Source of the DNA: Liolophura sinensis
Lineage: Eukaryota > Mollusca > Polyplacophora > Chitonida > Chitonidae
DNA: 64,000 bases
Assembly: GCF_032854445.1 (NCBI RefSeq)
Contig: NC_088295.1
Span: forward strand, 48,347,385 to 48,411,384
Direction of reading: 5' to 3'
Below are positions 22,661 through 34,475 of this stretch, piece after piece. The translations under genes and the position numbers were made by a program. The first letter of the stretch is position 1, and each line of letters opens with the position of its first letter. The notes below the pieces were generated by a model. The model was not told where the DNA came from and did no database searches. It saw only the letters and a list, made by a program, of their open reading frames with translations.

Positions 22661-23249
22661 AGAAGCTGATTTACAGAATTACCAAGCGCGTCGGAAAACA
22701 AGTGTCTTTGACCGCTTAGACATTTTTTTCACCCTTCGTCTTAAATAATTCAGGTTACATTATTTGTTGTCTTTTCCCTTAAAATGACGTGCGATGTGGC
22801 GCTAAGCCATTATGATTCATTCATTTAAAATGACGTGGCATAAAACTCCTAGTTAGGTTTTCCCATGTGCCGATATCGTCACAAAGAGACGCTTGTTTTG
22901 TATATGCTGATGGGTGTACGAAGTGTAGTGCATACTGATAATAGGAACGAAGACAATGTCCTCTGGAAATCGCGAGCACATGACAGAACACTTCACTCTA
23001 TTGTCTTCCGCACAAAGGTTGGCGCTGCTACTAACGATTAGAACTCGGGAATTAATGAACTGCGCTAATTAGTTAAAATAAATTGCTTGTTGACACACAT
23101 GTATGTGAGTGGGACGTATACAAGACTATTGTAATATCGCTTCAGCCAATGGGAGAACCTTTCACATGGTAATTCGGCCACTAGCTTTACAGTCTATTGT
23201 TCATTCGTCCTTTGGGATGACGATTTGCAGACAAACTGGTGACATAATG

Positions 23250-23450
23250 ACTGGTGTATTCTGTTATTGTAGCACAATATTGTGTCATATTCAACATAAT
23301 ATCCCCTTAGTCTAATAGAATCTTTATAGTGAATTAATAGAATAAGTGTGTTATATTTAACAGAATAATCTGCTGTGATAACATAATACATTCTAGCATC
23401 ACTCGGACAACAGACTTTCTGTTAAATTTAACAGATTATTCTTTTGAGAG
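23250..23450. repeat. dispersed palindromic repeat (TTAACAGAATA family), copy 2
   Basis: Matches 1561-1790: TATTCTGTTATTGTAGCACA, TATATTTAACAGAATAATCT and TTAACAGATTATTC. Confidence 0.4.
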
Positions 23451-24230
23451 ATCCCCTTTAAGGATTACTCAACTGTGCCCATGAGGAATAAAACAGAGGA
23501 GAGATCAGTGATCTCTGAGGTTGTATGTGATCTCATCCGCAACACCTTATGGTGGGGTCAAAGAAAGTTTTGCACATTTGACTATTTTGATTTCCTGTTA
23601 CCTCCAATGGGCTCTCAGATCAGTGTCTGTCGTGTTTTTCAACCCTGATACTTCCTGTGGGCAAATTTTGGCCGACTTAATTCGCCTACGACATTTCTTG
23701 TGTCTTGCTATGATGAATCCTGCTGAGTGCTTCTCTTTACATGATCAAGCAAGAGGAACTGACCTAGTGATTTTTGACCTGGAACAACCCTTTTTCGTTT
23801 AAGGCCATATACTTAAACCAGAGGGATATGCATTTGAACAAATACAACAAGTTGGCCATATTTGTAGCGCACAACCATTTCGGTAAACGTTATCCACCAT
23901 AACTGATTGAAATGACACTAAATAGTCATAATGCAAATACCGACTGACATTTAGTCTTTTATAGTGCATACAAAGAGACGTACAGGCCGACGATAAGCTC
24001 ATTTCATTTCCTGTGAATATAGGCGTATTGCTTGGAGCATTCAGTTCCTGATCGCCTCGCGTTGCATTGTGGTACAGTCGGAGAGAAAAATAAGGGAACA
24101 TATTATGAATTGTCACATTAAAACCCAATGCAACATGAATCTACTGGAGTGATCCAAAGCTGATAGACGAAGGTCTCAAATTTGCCGCGACACCCATACA
24201 AGACAAAAAAGAGTGAATGCATGTTCGAGA

Positions 24231-24490
24231 TTTAACGTCGTACTTTAGCAAATGTTCAATTAGATGACGATGAGGAGTCATTAGGTGCGCGTACATATTC
24301 TGTGTCTACTTGTGGCAGGGTGAGTCCAAGCCGCCAAAGTGCTGCCACCACTGCAGTATCATGCCGAAAACACCAGACATGACACCCCACACAGTCACGT
24401 TATACTGACACCGAGCCAAACAGTCCTTGTGTGACCCTACCGGCTGCCGACTTCGAGGACGCTCTAACCATTAGGCCACCGATGCAGTCG
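24231..24490 (-). mobile_element. second tRNA-derived SINE family (B), copy 1
   Basis: Shares with 27555 and 45500: AACGTCGTACTTTAGCAA, GATGACGATGAGGAGTCA, CGCCAAAGTGCTGCCACCAC, ATCATGCCGAAAACACCAGA. It ends in a reversed tRNA-like head (GAGGACGCTCTAACCATTAG, GCCACCGATGCAG). The central part is deleted relative to copies 2 and 3. Confidence 0.6.
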
Positions 24491-25061
24491 CCCCATACAA
24501 GAGAGCTCATGCAGTCTGTCAACAACAATACGAGAAATCATGTTCCACAATTCCTCAGTATCACCTTGTTTAATTTTAGTAACATCTCTCCACTAACCAG
24601 TCACACTGTACGGAGTACAGACTCGTGATCTACAACATCGCAGCGGGATATTACTATTCTACTATGTTCTTATGATAGCCTCATGACCATAAGCTGTTTT
24701 TCTTCCACACTGTACCTCGAGTGCAGAATGTAATTCAGTGCCCTTCCCTTATCTTTACATTATGCCGTGCAATGCCTAATACCTGGTGCTGAGTTGAAAA
24801 TGTGAACTGTGCACTATGACGAGTATCTTGTGAGAAAATCTAGTTTTTATATTAAAGCAAGAGTATATTTCCCTATTTATTTTCTTATTTAAGACTTGCC
24901 TTCATCGGGACATTTTCACGTTCAGGTTTTGTTCGACACGTCTGTTCACTACCGTCTTAACTCAATTCATAGAATTGATCTCCACTGAACAGCGTTGCTT
25001 CAAAGTCTTTTTACCCTCCAGTACATATATCTATTTCAGTTCAACGCATTCATCTTGAACG

Positions 25062-25125
25062 AGTGAGTGAGTGACTGGGGTTTAACGTCGTACTTTACAA
25101 CTTTTCAGTCATATGGCGACGAACA
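25062..25125 (-). mobile_element. SINE family B fragment
   Basis: GAGTGAGTGAGTGACTGGGG, TTTAACGTCGTACTTTACAA and CAGTCATATGGCGACG match one end of family B. Confidence 0.5.
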
Positions 25126-26640
25126 TCTTGAACGAAGTTTACTGTAAAAAGTGGCTTAAATAAAGAGATTTAAGTTTGGATGGTAAACGGGCATGCGGGC
25201 TGCAGATATTCAGGTATACAACGTATCAGTCTGTGGTTTGGGGGCAATTGAGTATCATACATTATGCTTAGTCGTTAAAAAAAAGAACAGAACAATGAAC
25301 AGAAAGTACTCTAAACAGCTCTGCCTGAGTTGAGATCAGTGAAATCATCTCCATTGTACCTTAGCTGTAAAGCTTTAAATTAGCCTACATGATATCAAAC
25401 AGAACATTGTTTCAACCCACCCTATAATTAGGTCACAAAACTCCACGATGTAAGTCTGCAGGCATGGGTCTTCAGTGCTATTTATAGTTTGTTTGAGCTC
25501 TTAATTACATTTTTATGTCCGTGTAACGATGTGCTGAAACGTAGAAGGCAAAAAGTTCAATTCTAACTTACAACTATTTAAAGAATGTCGCAGTGTTCTA
25601 TAAGTCTCAGTGGCAAAGACGATGGGTTATTTCCTCATATTCCCACCCACCACTCCAGAAGTCTATTACCTAGAAAAATCCAACTTCCCTAAAGCTAGTC
25701 TCCACGGCACTTTACACATTTCTTCGATCTCTAACACTTGTGTGACGTATATTCGCAGCCTCGTATGTTTTTTTTCTCTATTTCGCAGCAAACGTTTGAG
25801 AAACGGCTGCTATCTATTTCAGCCGTTTTAAACATTTGAGCAAAAAAGTTCCAAACCCGTTGGTGTTGAAATAAACTTAAAAAAAAATTACGACAACGGA
25901 GATTTTTGTAAAAGGACAGAAATTTTTGATAGTAATTGTTTTAGAGTTGCTTGGAAATATAAAAATAGTCAATGGATTTTTAAATGCATAGCAACAATGA
26001 TTGGCGAAATCGTAGTTTTCAATACGGAGATTCGGTTTCAAGGTGTGGCAAGTTCTTGTAGGAGCCGTTTACATTAGATATCCCATGATTCAGTTCACAA
26101 TTTCCACCAAAGAGACTGGCATATTTCTCCACCACCTGTCGCGAGATTCTACAGATAATGTAAAATGTGTAATGTGACATGGAGATTAGCTATACGGAAC
26201 GGACTTCTGGCCGCTCTCATCGCTTGTGGGGACCTGTTGACGGTAAGCGGACGACGATGCTCGTGTGGCAATTGGTCGTGGGAAAGTTTGTCAGTAAGTG
26301 GCCAAAGGACGATGGTTTACGCTGGACACTCCTGTTCCTCCATCCATGAACTGACCTTCAGTGTACAGGTGAAAAATTCTTGATGGCGTTAAACAACGCT
26401 TAAATAAATAAATAAATTATATTTGTCCACATGTTTATGACTTGCTGAATCTGTACATCTCGCCATCAAAATTCCTGCACACGCTTATTGAAGTGTGTCG
26501 AGTCGAAGGCAGAATTTCTGATTGACTCTCCCACTGTTTAGTTTAATTATACTCTCATATTGCTTGAAATGTTAGTCTCTGTGATAATGTGCAATGCACA
26601 AAAGGGTTATTTTACGCACCCACTGCACAATACCAAAGAT
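25126..26640. other. no gene seen
   Basis: AT-rich spacer between repeats. Frames at 25610-25831 and 26165-26383 have no family motif, splice-site support or partner exon. Confidence 0.4.
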
Positions 26641-26676
<36 letters not shown>

Positions 26677-26815
26677 CTTGCTTACGTACTTACTTATTTA
26701 TTTGATCGTTGTTTTACGCCGTACTCAAGAATATTTCACTTATACGACGGAGGCCACATTATGGTGAATGGAAACCGGGGAGAGCCCGGCAGAAATCCAC
26801 GATCACCCGAAGGTT
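26641..26815 (-). mobile_element. MetaSINE-like SINE with expanded (TTTA)n tail
   Basis: The tail is expanded to a 60-bp ATTT/ACTT microsatellite (26641-26702), then GTTGTTTTACGCCGTACTCA, GAATATTTCACTTATACGAC and a short central part; head absent. Confidence 0.75.
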
Positions 26816-27554
26816 CCAAAGGTATAAATATATGTTTTATGTGTATACAAATAAGGAAAGAATAGTTATTGAAATCAATATTAAAGCAATAATCAAATCC
26901 TCTTCAATTTACTGGGTTTTCGGACGTTTTCCAGCTGATGGAAAATGAACAAGATTGATACACGATTGAAAGATTAGTTTTACTGGGAATGGCTAAGGGG
27001 ATAACGTGTACAGAGAATTGAAAGGAACAGTTTACAGTAATGAATGAGAGATCCATACAATCTGGATATTTTTCTCAACATCACACAAGTCAACTGAACA
27101 TGGCCTATACGTACTGTACAGAAACAGGCCGACCATTAGGACTTCATGTGGGGGTTTGTGGCATGGTCTCAGGCTAGGAATATACCCGTACAGTTCAGAG
27201 AATATTGTCTAACCACATTCTTTCTAGTATGGCCGTGAGTCAAGTGCAACCTTAAAATCTTTAATCTTTAAAGCTTCCCCCATAATCAGTTTTATTACCC
27301 ATAATTTGTTGTTGACCTCAGTCCTCTTGTTATAAATCCGACCGCATATTCTGGACAAAATTTACCCAAGACAAAACTTTCTGTCACTCAGCCTATATCA
27401 GAGGGAAAGATACAATCTTGACATAGTCAATTATCCTTGTTAATTGGTTATTAATACACCGAGTCCTGCATATGGCGTTCAAATATCTCACCTCGAGGCA
27501 TCTTGGAAGATCTTGTGTGTTCTGTTAAGATTTTATTTTTGGCGGCTTTTTTTT

Positions 27555-27862
27555 TCATTAGGTGTGTGTACATATACTGTGTCTTCGTGTGGCAGGGCGA
27601 ATCCATGTCGCCAAAGTGCTGCCGCCACTGAAGTATCATGCCGAAGATTCCAAACATAACACCTTCCTAATACACATTATACTGGCACCTGGCAAACCGG
27701 TCTTATCTTCTTGCTTTGAAATCTCAGTGCTGAGTGGCAAGCGAAGCAGCAACAAATAACATTTTTAGAGTCTTTGGTATAATCCGACCCGGGTTTCATC
27801 CCAGGTATCCCGCCTTCGAGGAGGACGCTTTTACAATTAAGCCACCGAAGCGGTCTCCGAAG
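27555..27862 (-). mobile_element. second tRNA-derived SINE family (B), copy 2
   Basis: The most complete copy: GCCAAAGTGCTGCCGCCACT, GAAGTATCATGCCGAAGA, GCTGAGTGGCAAGCGAAGCA, ACCCGGGTTTCATCCCAGG (B-box-like, reversed), GAGGAGGACGCTTTTACAAT, GCCACCGAAGCGG. A family C scrap follows at about 27875-27925. Confidence 0.65.
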
Positions 27863-27929
27863 ACAGGTATGGGCTGCTAAGCTGTCACCATTGTCCTGGT
27901 TTTGCTTTCTATGCTGTTTTGTCTTTTAT

Positions 27930-30900
27930 TCTGATGTTGCATTGAGCGTTGTTCTGAGCGTTGGCCTGGCGTTTACTGATTGTTTATTGGCTGACGATTG
28001 GTATAAGAATATCTGTTACGATGCCTTTAGACTGCTTGCCCAGTGAGGGACAACTTCGTAACTGCACGATGGCTGCCTATATAGGCTTACGCAAAGAAAT
28101 CCCCAACAACTCATGTTGATAATTGCTCATTTTTAAGCTTTTCAGTTTTTTGTTAATTGTGTGTTTAGTATTCGCTATAGGATATCTGCTCCGGTTTACA
28201 TATTCATTTTCTCATCACATTAGTTTGAAAATACAACGTGGTCATTTACACTGAACTTGATAAATTATGCTCATTTGTAAAAAATAAATTGCATTTGAAA
28301 CGAAAACTATTGATGACTTCATTATAAGGACTTTTGACACCAGTGTGAACTGATCTGTGTATTGCAATGAAACAGTTTATATATTCATAAAACTTGCAGA
28401 ACATGAGTACGCCGTAAAACAACAATCAAATAAACACATAACTTGCAAAATAACTTTCCGTATAACACAGACAGACATATTGACACGCTATGAAAGACAA
28501 AAGGTTCCACAAACCGTTTGGGTGAATATGTGAACACGTCTTATGTATTTTTAATCAACAATTGTCCCCCTGAAGCCTGAAGATGTTAAGTGAAGCATGC
28601 AGAACTAGGCCAAATGCCTACACACATTTCTGTTTTTGTCTCGTGTGTCTTCATTAGGAAAATAAATTTTAATCTTGATGTTACAACTTTCAAAGTGGGG
28701 CATTTGCGGAAAAACTGCTAAAAAAATGCAAATGACATTTATGTCTCTAAATTCAGTAAATTTGTTCACTGTAATACGGAAAGTTTTTTGTGACAGATGT
28801 TGGGCTTTTCATTTCCTCTTTCATGATAGAAGCTTATAATTTCCAAACGACCATACATCTTTCTATTATTCCTACCCGTTTTTTTTTGTTTTTTTTTTTT
28901 TTGACTTAGCTCAACCGAGAGAGTCACCGCGACATTATAAAAAGGGTTTCTAAATGTACTGGCAGTCTTTATTCTACTTTCCCTCACGTCATATTATGTC
29001 GTGAAATTATGTCCTCTACAATTAATCTGGTTTTAAAGAGTGTTTGCGAGTGTCACAGATGATTGTGAACAAGGATAATAGCCTGCTTTTAGATTCGTAA
29101 TCATGCACGTCTCGCTTATACACGCATGTACGCAGCACGGAACCTACCCCGGGTGCTATTCAAAACGGGGAGAGGAATATCTGACGATTCTTTTGTGGAA
29201 CTGTGGCGAGGATAAAAGATCTTTTGTCCTGGCGAGTCTTGGGCGAAAAATAAACCCTTCAGTTGCTTATAGGTCAACGGTATAGCCAGGCTTACCTTTG
29301 CGTGCTCATGTGGCCTTATCTTTAAACATTTACCTACTCTATTTCAGTGCGACAGTACCCCCCGATTGTTCTCAGGGGTTTTACACGGACGTCGAGCAAA
29401 TTTGAGCAGCAAAGTGGAACGGATTTGCGCTAAAAGTTCGCACTTATGCAACAACCTGGACATCTGAGAAACTTAAGCTATCAGAGATGTGATGTGGGCT
29501 CTCCCACTTGCTCGAAAACATCGGAGATGTAAAATTGTGTTTCAGATAACCCTGTGACACGCCTGCGTGATTTGTGCACCCCAGGTCGCTTCCCGAGGAA
29601 TAGTAAGGTAAGGGTGCATTCCTTTTATGTGGTGGATACGGTGAGATTTGTGACTATCTCGTCGGACTCCTAAGAGTATAGCTAAACTATCAAACATTTC
29701 TGTGTTGTAAGGCAAAATCACAGTGCAGGCTGGGCAGTTAAGATCGAATATAAAAAAAAATACAACAGCATGTAGATAGTGAAAGCCAGAGCAATGACGA
29801 CGGCGTGACAGTTGGCAAATGGTCACACGTAACCTTTGAAATCCGGCCTCCTAATTGCCAGTTTACCTCAATTAGGGTTTTATTATAAGTGTTCATGTAA
29901 GTACTGAAATACTAACAACTTACATCTCCCCGAGCGCAATGACTACGGTCCGTATTACGTAACACATTCAATACGCTTCATTTACAGTCTCGTAACTTCC
30001 GTGTGAGGAGATCTCGTGCCACCAGTCATACATGGAGTGCATAACTGCTAATACAATAACATCAGGATAACACAAACTTAAAATTCTTCAGAAAATTTAG
30101 AAGAAGGATATTCCCAAAGCCTTTCAAATCCGTATTCAGTAAATTTAATATCACATACACCGGACAGTAACTATATGGTGTTTAGAAACAGGACCATTTA
30201 TCGCTGTCACAAAGCAGGTAAGAGACTCCCATTTACCCTAGCGTTCACTATGCATGCTTCACCACACCCATGCGTTGATAGTTTTCCCATATATGCCCTG
30301 AGCACTCATGAATATAGAACATCTTGTTAATAATTATGAATTTACATGTCGGTTATTGTTATACTGTAAAGGTAAATTATACGGTAAACACAAGTTGTAG
30401 GTTCTGAGGCAGGTTTGTAATTAGTATAACTTAATAGACCGGTCAAAGCATTGCTTGAGGTCACTTCCCAGTTTCATTACTGTACACGAATACTTGGTTT
30501 TGCTGGTATTAAATATGACTTCAAGTGCACAGTCCTACATCTGATGTTTTTTTTGCACTGTCTACATCGTTTCGCATGTTTCACGAGCTGTCTATTTTAT
30601 GTCTGATATATGTCACTGATGCATTCTTTGTAACGTACCTGCACATACTGCACGTGGCGATGTTAAAATATTCATAAGTGAAGTATATGCTAGTCCCAGG
30701 TGCTTTCGTTGTAATTTATTTACACTATTCAAAAGCCGTATGTGTGATACGCACTATTGAATGAATAAATGGTTATGGCACATGCAGATGCATTCGCTGT
30801 AGCTTGTTACAACTCAGGTCTTTTGCTTGTGAGATATTTACAAGTGAGGTATTTCAGTGCCAGATTATTCGTTGCGCCTTATTTGCACAGTCTGTATGCC

Positions 30901-32335
30901 TCACCTGAGATATTCATTTCTGAACGAATGAATGTTTTAAGAAATAAAACGTAGATTACCATGCTCAAATCACCAAGATAATGCACACCATACAGGAGTT
31001 GTCCACTGAGAACGACTGTCCTTGTCAGAATGCGTACATGTTGGGCAGGAAACTGCAGTAACTTGTCAGGGTGATCTGGCAAGAAAACCGCGTCGGGAGA
31101 GTCATTGCTTGAAGAAAATTATTGTGCGAAATCAGATTTATCACGAAAATATCTTCCCAAAATCTGAGTGAAAAGGTCTGTTGTCAATCAGAAGGCCCAA
31201 CTATGTTCGGTAAATTTCCTGATGTCGGTACAGTCAGCTCGGCCAAATGCTTACACCCATGCAGGACGGGTGCGACTAGGACGGCCAAAACTTGTGTCCA
31301 CGAAGATTGCCCTGAACGAGCGACAAACTAAAAGAAACATCGGCCCTTTAAACATGGAACAGAGCTGATACTCTTTGGGTATCAGGCGTTTTTGTTTGTA
31401 TTTTGTCATTGTCACATTGTTTAATACCGATGGTACGAAAGATCTCCTGGGTTTTGTGACGTCACTCTACGTAACGTGGCAAAATGGCGTCACCAAATGA
31501 CTGGCGAGGTACTGACAACTGTTTGCTATTTATTTTGTTGATAAGCGGTGCAGAATTTTAAAAATATTTTTAGAACATTTGTGGAATAACTTTGTTCATT
31601 AATTCAGCTTTAGTGGTTAACTTTATGTCAAAACATAAAATCTTATTAAAACCCCTGTTTCTCGACACTGAATGGCTAAAATTGTGAATGCAACCAAGTG
31701 CTGTGTTAAAGATAGATTTGCATGCTCTAACTGTAATGTCTTGAGTCGTGAAGTATGCATAATATGGAAGTTTTAAATTTTGACGTAAACGTCAAACTGG
31801 TATTGGTATAAATAGCCTCTTGTTAAAACGACCACACACAAAAAAGTACCTAGTATCTGCTTTAAAATGCTTCATGGTTCGTGCACAAGCGTCGCTATGA
31901 TGTAACAAATGTAGAAAACAGCATAAAAATCTGTTTAGCTTTAGTAAAGTTTCAAACTTTTGTTAGCCTTTAGTATATATATAAGGTCAGAGCAGGAGTT
32001 TCTCGAGTTCGCCTTGTGTACAGGAGACGGGTATACCGGTTTGTCCGGTAAAATATGACATTCTCAATGAACGTTCAATAGGGATTCCTTTTATAGTCAA
32101 CGAAGACTAGAGTGTTTGCTCTGAGCCTGTGGTATCAGTGGTGCATAGGGTGGTCACATTTTATACATCTCACCATACATTTATGTATAGAATGTAGACC
32201 AGTACTGAGCATACAAACAGGACGAATGGTAACTAGACCTACGACAGGTCTCTGTGGAACTGTACGAGATGAAACGTGAATATATTCATGTTTTGATTTA
32301 GGATATTAAACTCAGTATATCGTGACCCTGAACAG
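27930..32335. other. no gene seen; repeats only
   Basis: Holds a MetaSINE tail scrap (28408-28440) and a family C copy (29748-29900). The small frames at 28766, 29103, 30769 and 31122 show no domain, signal peptide or phase-matched splice sites, so I do not call them exons. Confidence 0.4.
29748..29900 (-). repeat. dispersed repeat family C, well-kept copy
   Basis: Reverse copy with AGCCAGAGCAATGACGACGG, GACAGTTGGCAAATGGTCAC, GCCAGTTTACCTCAATTAGG and GTTTTATTATAAGTGTTCAT. It extends the family beyond the CCCTAACTGAGG motif. Confidence 0.6.
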
Positions 32336-32340
32336 CTTAG

Positions 32341-32890
32341 CGGCCGTTTGCACAAAGGGATTGTAGGTTTTAGCTGATTGTAAGTTACTACGATCACGAC
32401 TGTAACCTTAAATTATAATCGACATCCTCTTGCACGAAGGGATTGTAAGCTACAATAATTCATAATTTACCATCAAACTTTCGGTTCGACCCTGTTGTAA
32501 ATATTTACAATTGCCATAAAAATAAAGTTAAGGAAAAATACTTCCTCTAGGTAAACTGGTATTTAGTAATTTTCGATCCGATTTTCAAAGGTGTGTCTCA
32601 AGAAGATATCACGAGAATTTGTTCGCATGTTGATGCTGGTATCTGCTGGATGACTATGATTTAGAACTCTTTTGAAAATGAAGGCAAGAAAAACTTCTCT
32701 GGTATATTGTCTATTCCTGCAGAACGCTTTCATGTACGTGTAAGGTTTGGCCTACGATCGCGATCGTAAGTGATTTATCACCTTACAACTCCTTCGTGCA
32801 GGCAGCTTTGCTTATTTTTACAATGGATTGTAAAGTCAATTCTAGGGTTTACAATCGATTGTAGGTACGGTCTCTTTGTGTAGTCGTGCC
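32341..32890. repeat. hairpin repeats of the TTGCACAAAG/GGATTGTAAG family
   Basis: GCGGCCGTTTGCACAAAGGG and TCTTGCACGAAGGGATTGTA at the left face ACTCCTTCGTGCAGGCAG and GGTCTCTTTGTGTAGTCG at the right, with several ATTGTAAG/CTTACAAT elements between. The GATCGCGATCG core is itself palindromic. A related scrap is at 35805-35870. Confidence 0.45.
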
Positions 32891-33518
32891 TGACCTTTAA
32901 ATTGTCTTTGTGGAGATCAACGAAATGATACGTGAATATTGTCATGTGCTTAATATCTGAATACTGGGTTCTGTATGGTGATCTTGAACAGCTCAACATT
33001 TGATAGTTACACAGTGTCAAACACGAAAGTGATTCAGTTAAATTACTTCTTTATAAGTAACTATAAGTTACGGTAGCTATCTCTGGTGTGTAAGCGAGTT
33101 AATCAGCGAAAGTTGATAATCTTCTTTGTGTATTAAGATGTCGTATTAAGCTTACCCATTTCGTTTATCCGACAAGTGATCTGTATAGTTCAAATACATA
33201 GACTTGGTTTGATTTTTTTTTTTCAAAAAGTCTTTTTAATTCTTTTCTGTAGAGAAAATTATCCACAAGAACTATAAATATACCCTCAATTCATAATAAA
33301 CATGCAATCAATCGTATATGCTCTCAGAGGATGGAAACTAATCACGCTATCGCACTGTCATCACTACTCTGGTTTTACACTATATATGCTGTAGTCTTTT
33401 AAATTGTAAAATGTTCATCTATCCTCTACATCTGTCACTTTTTGGTTCTGTGATTTCCTCTACGCTTATTGATCGGGCAGTGTTACTCCAATGCAGAGCC
33501 CTAAAGAACGGTTTATTG

Positions 33519-33590
33519 CTGGCCGCCGTCGTATAAGTGAAATATTCTTGAGAAGGGCGTAAAAGAGCAATGAAATAAAGGAATAAATAA
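33519..33590 (+). mobile_element. MetaSINE-like fragment (3' end)
   Basis: GGCCGCCGTCGTATAAGTGA, AATATTCTTGAGAAGGGCG, AATAAA-type tail; head and most of the central domain missing. A family C scrap precedes it at 33345-33410. Confidence 0.7.
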
Positions 33591-34319
33591 AGAACCGTTT
33601 ATAGGAAGTTAGTATAGCGTTTGTACACGGAACATTTCAGTCTGGTAATAGTTTTGTGGAACCTGAGTATTGTTGTCTGACAATTTAGGGATGTATCTAC
33701 AGCCACACTGTATATGCCTACGATACCTTAGATTATTCCACTTTATTCCATTGTTGGTTTATCGAATTTAGAACGACAAATAAGACAAACAAATACTACA
33801 TACGGAAATCGCAAAATACTGAATACCACCATACGTCGTATGTGTAACCTGCGCGTGCTTTTGTTATTTGTTTCCCTTCTCATTTGGTTCTGGCTTCAGC
33901 CTTCTTGTACAGACAAGTTTCTATCACGTTTCTCTGATGGTTATTTTACGCACCTGACCGGTTAATTAATAACAAAGACAAATTCGATTATGGATTCTGT
34001 TCCAGGAATCTAGAACAGTGGAATCTCCACTGATACAGACCTGATTAACGAATTGATTAACCAGATATTTGAAGCGTTGCCTAGTTTACAGGTTGCATGA
34101 GACATAAATGCATCTCGTTATAATTCATCGTTTGATATACCATGGAGACACATTAGTCACATTATAGCAGCTGCCCTACATTTGGTGAAGATCATTTTAT
34201 CTGAGACGGACATTTAACGTTGTACACTACAATCTTTATGATTAAACCAGGTGGTATTTGTAAAATGCACTACCTACTTTTTTCCCTAACGTTTTTCTGA
34301 TCTGATGTTTGAGATTTAG

Positions 34320-34475
34320 TGTATCGCCCAAATTTCAACGAGCCACAATTTTATGTTTCTGCTGATAGATCACATGACGGTGTTGCGACCAATCAGATCC
34401 AGGCTTTACTTTCTCGCAAAGTAACGAGGAGTACTCCGGAGAACTTGGACGCGATGGCCTTAGAAAAAGTGCACC
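34320..34475 (+). CDS. exon: small linker before TM-B
   Basis: 156 nt, phase 1 at both ends, between GAGATTTAG and GTGAGT. Encodes about 52 residues: YRPNFNEPQFYVSADRSHDG, then NQIQALLSRKVTRSTPENLD, then MALEKVH. Its last base joins the TM-B exon at 36373 to give a Leu codon in frame. It is not mucin-like and lacks the FQELYC motif of the other linkers. Either an internal exon of a second receptor, or an alternative exon for the upstream gene. Confidence 0.55.

Noticed and set aside
26165-26383. Cys-containing frame as a missing lectin-like exon for the second receptor block
   Set aside because: It lacks the GC(Y/F)S..Y, CGDC and Y.VHY.C positions and has no phase-1 splice sites.
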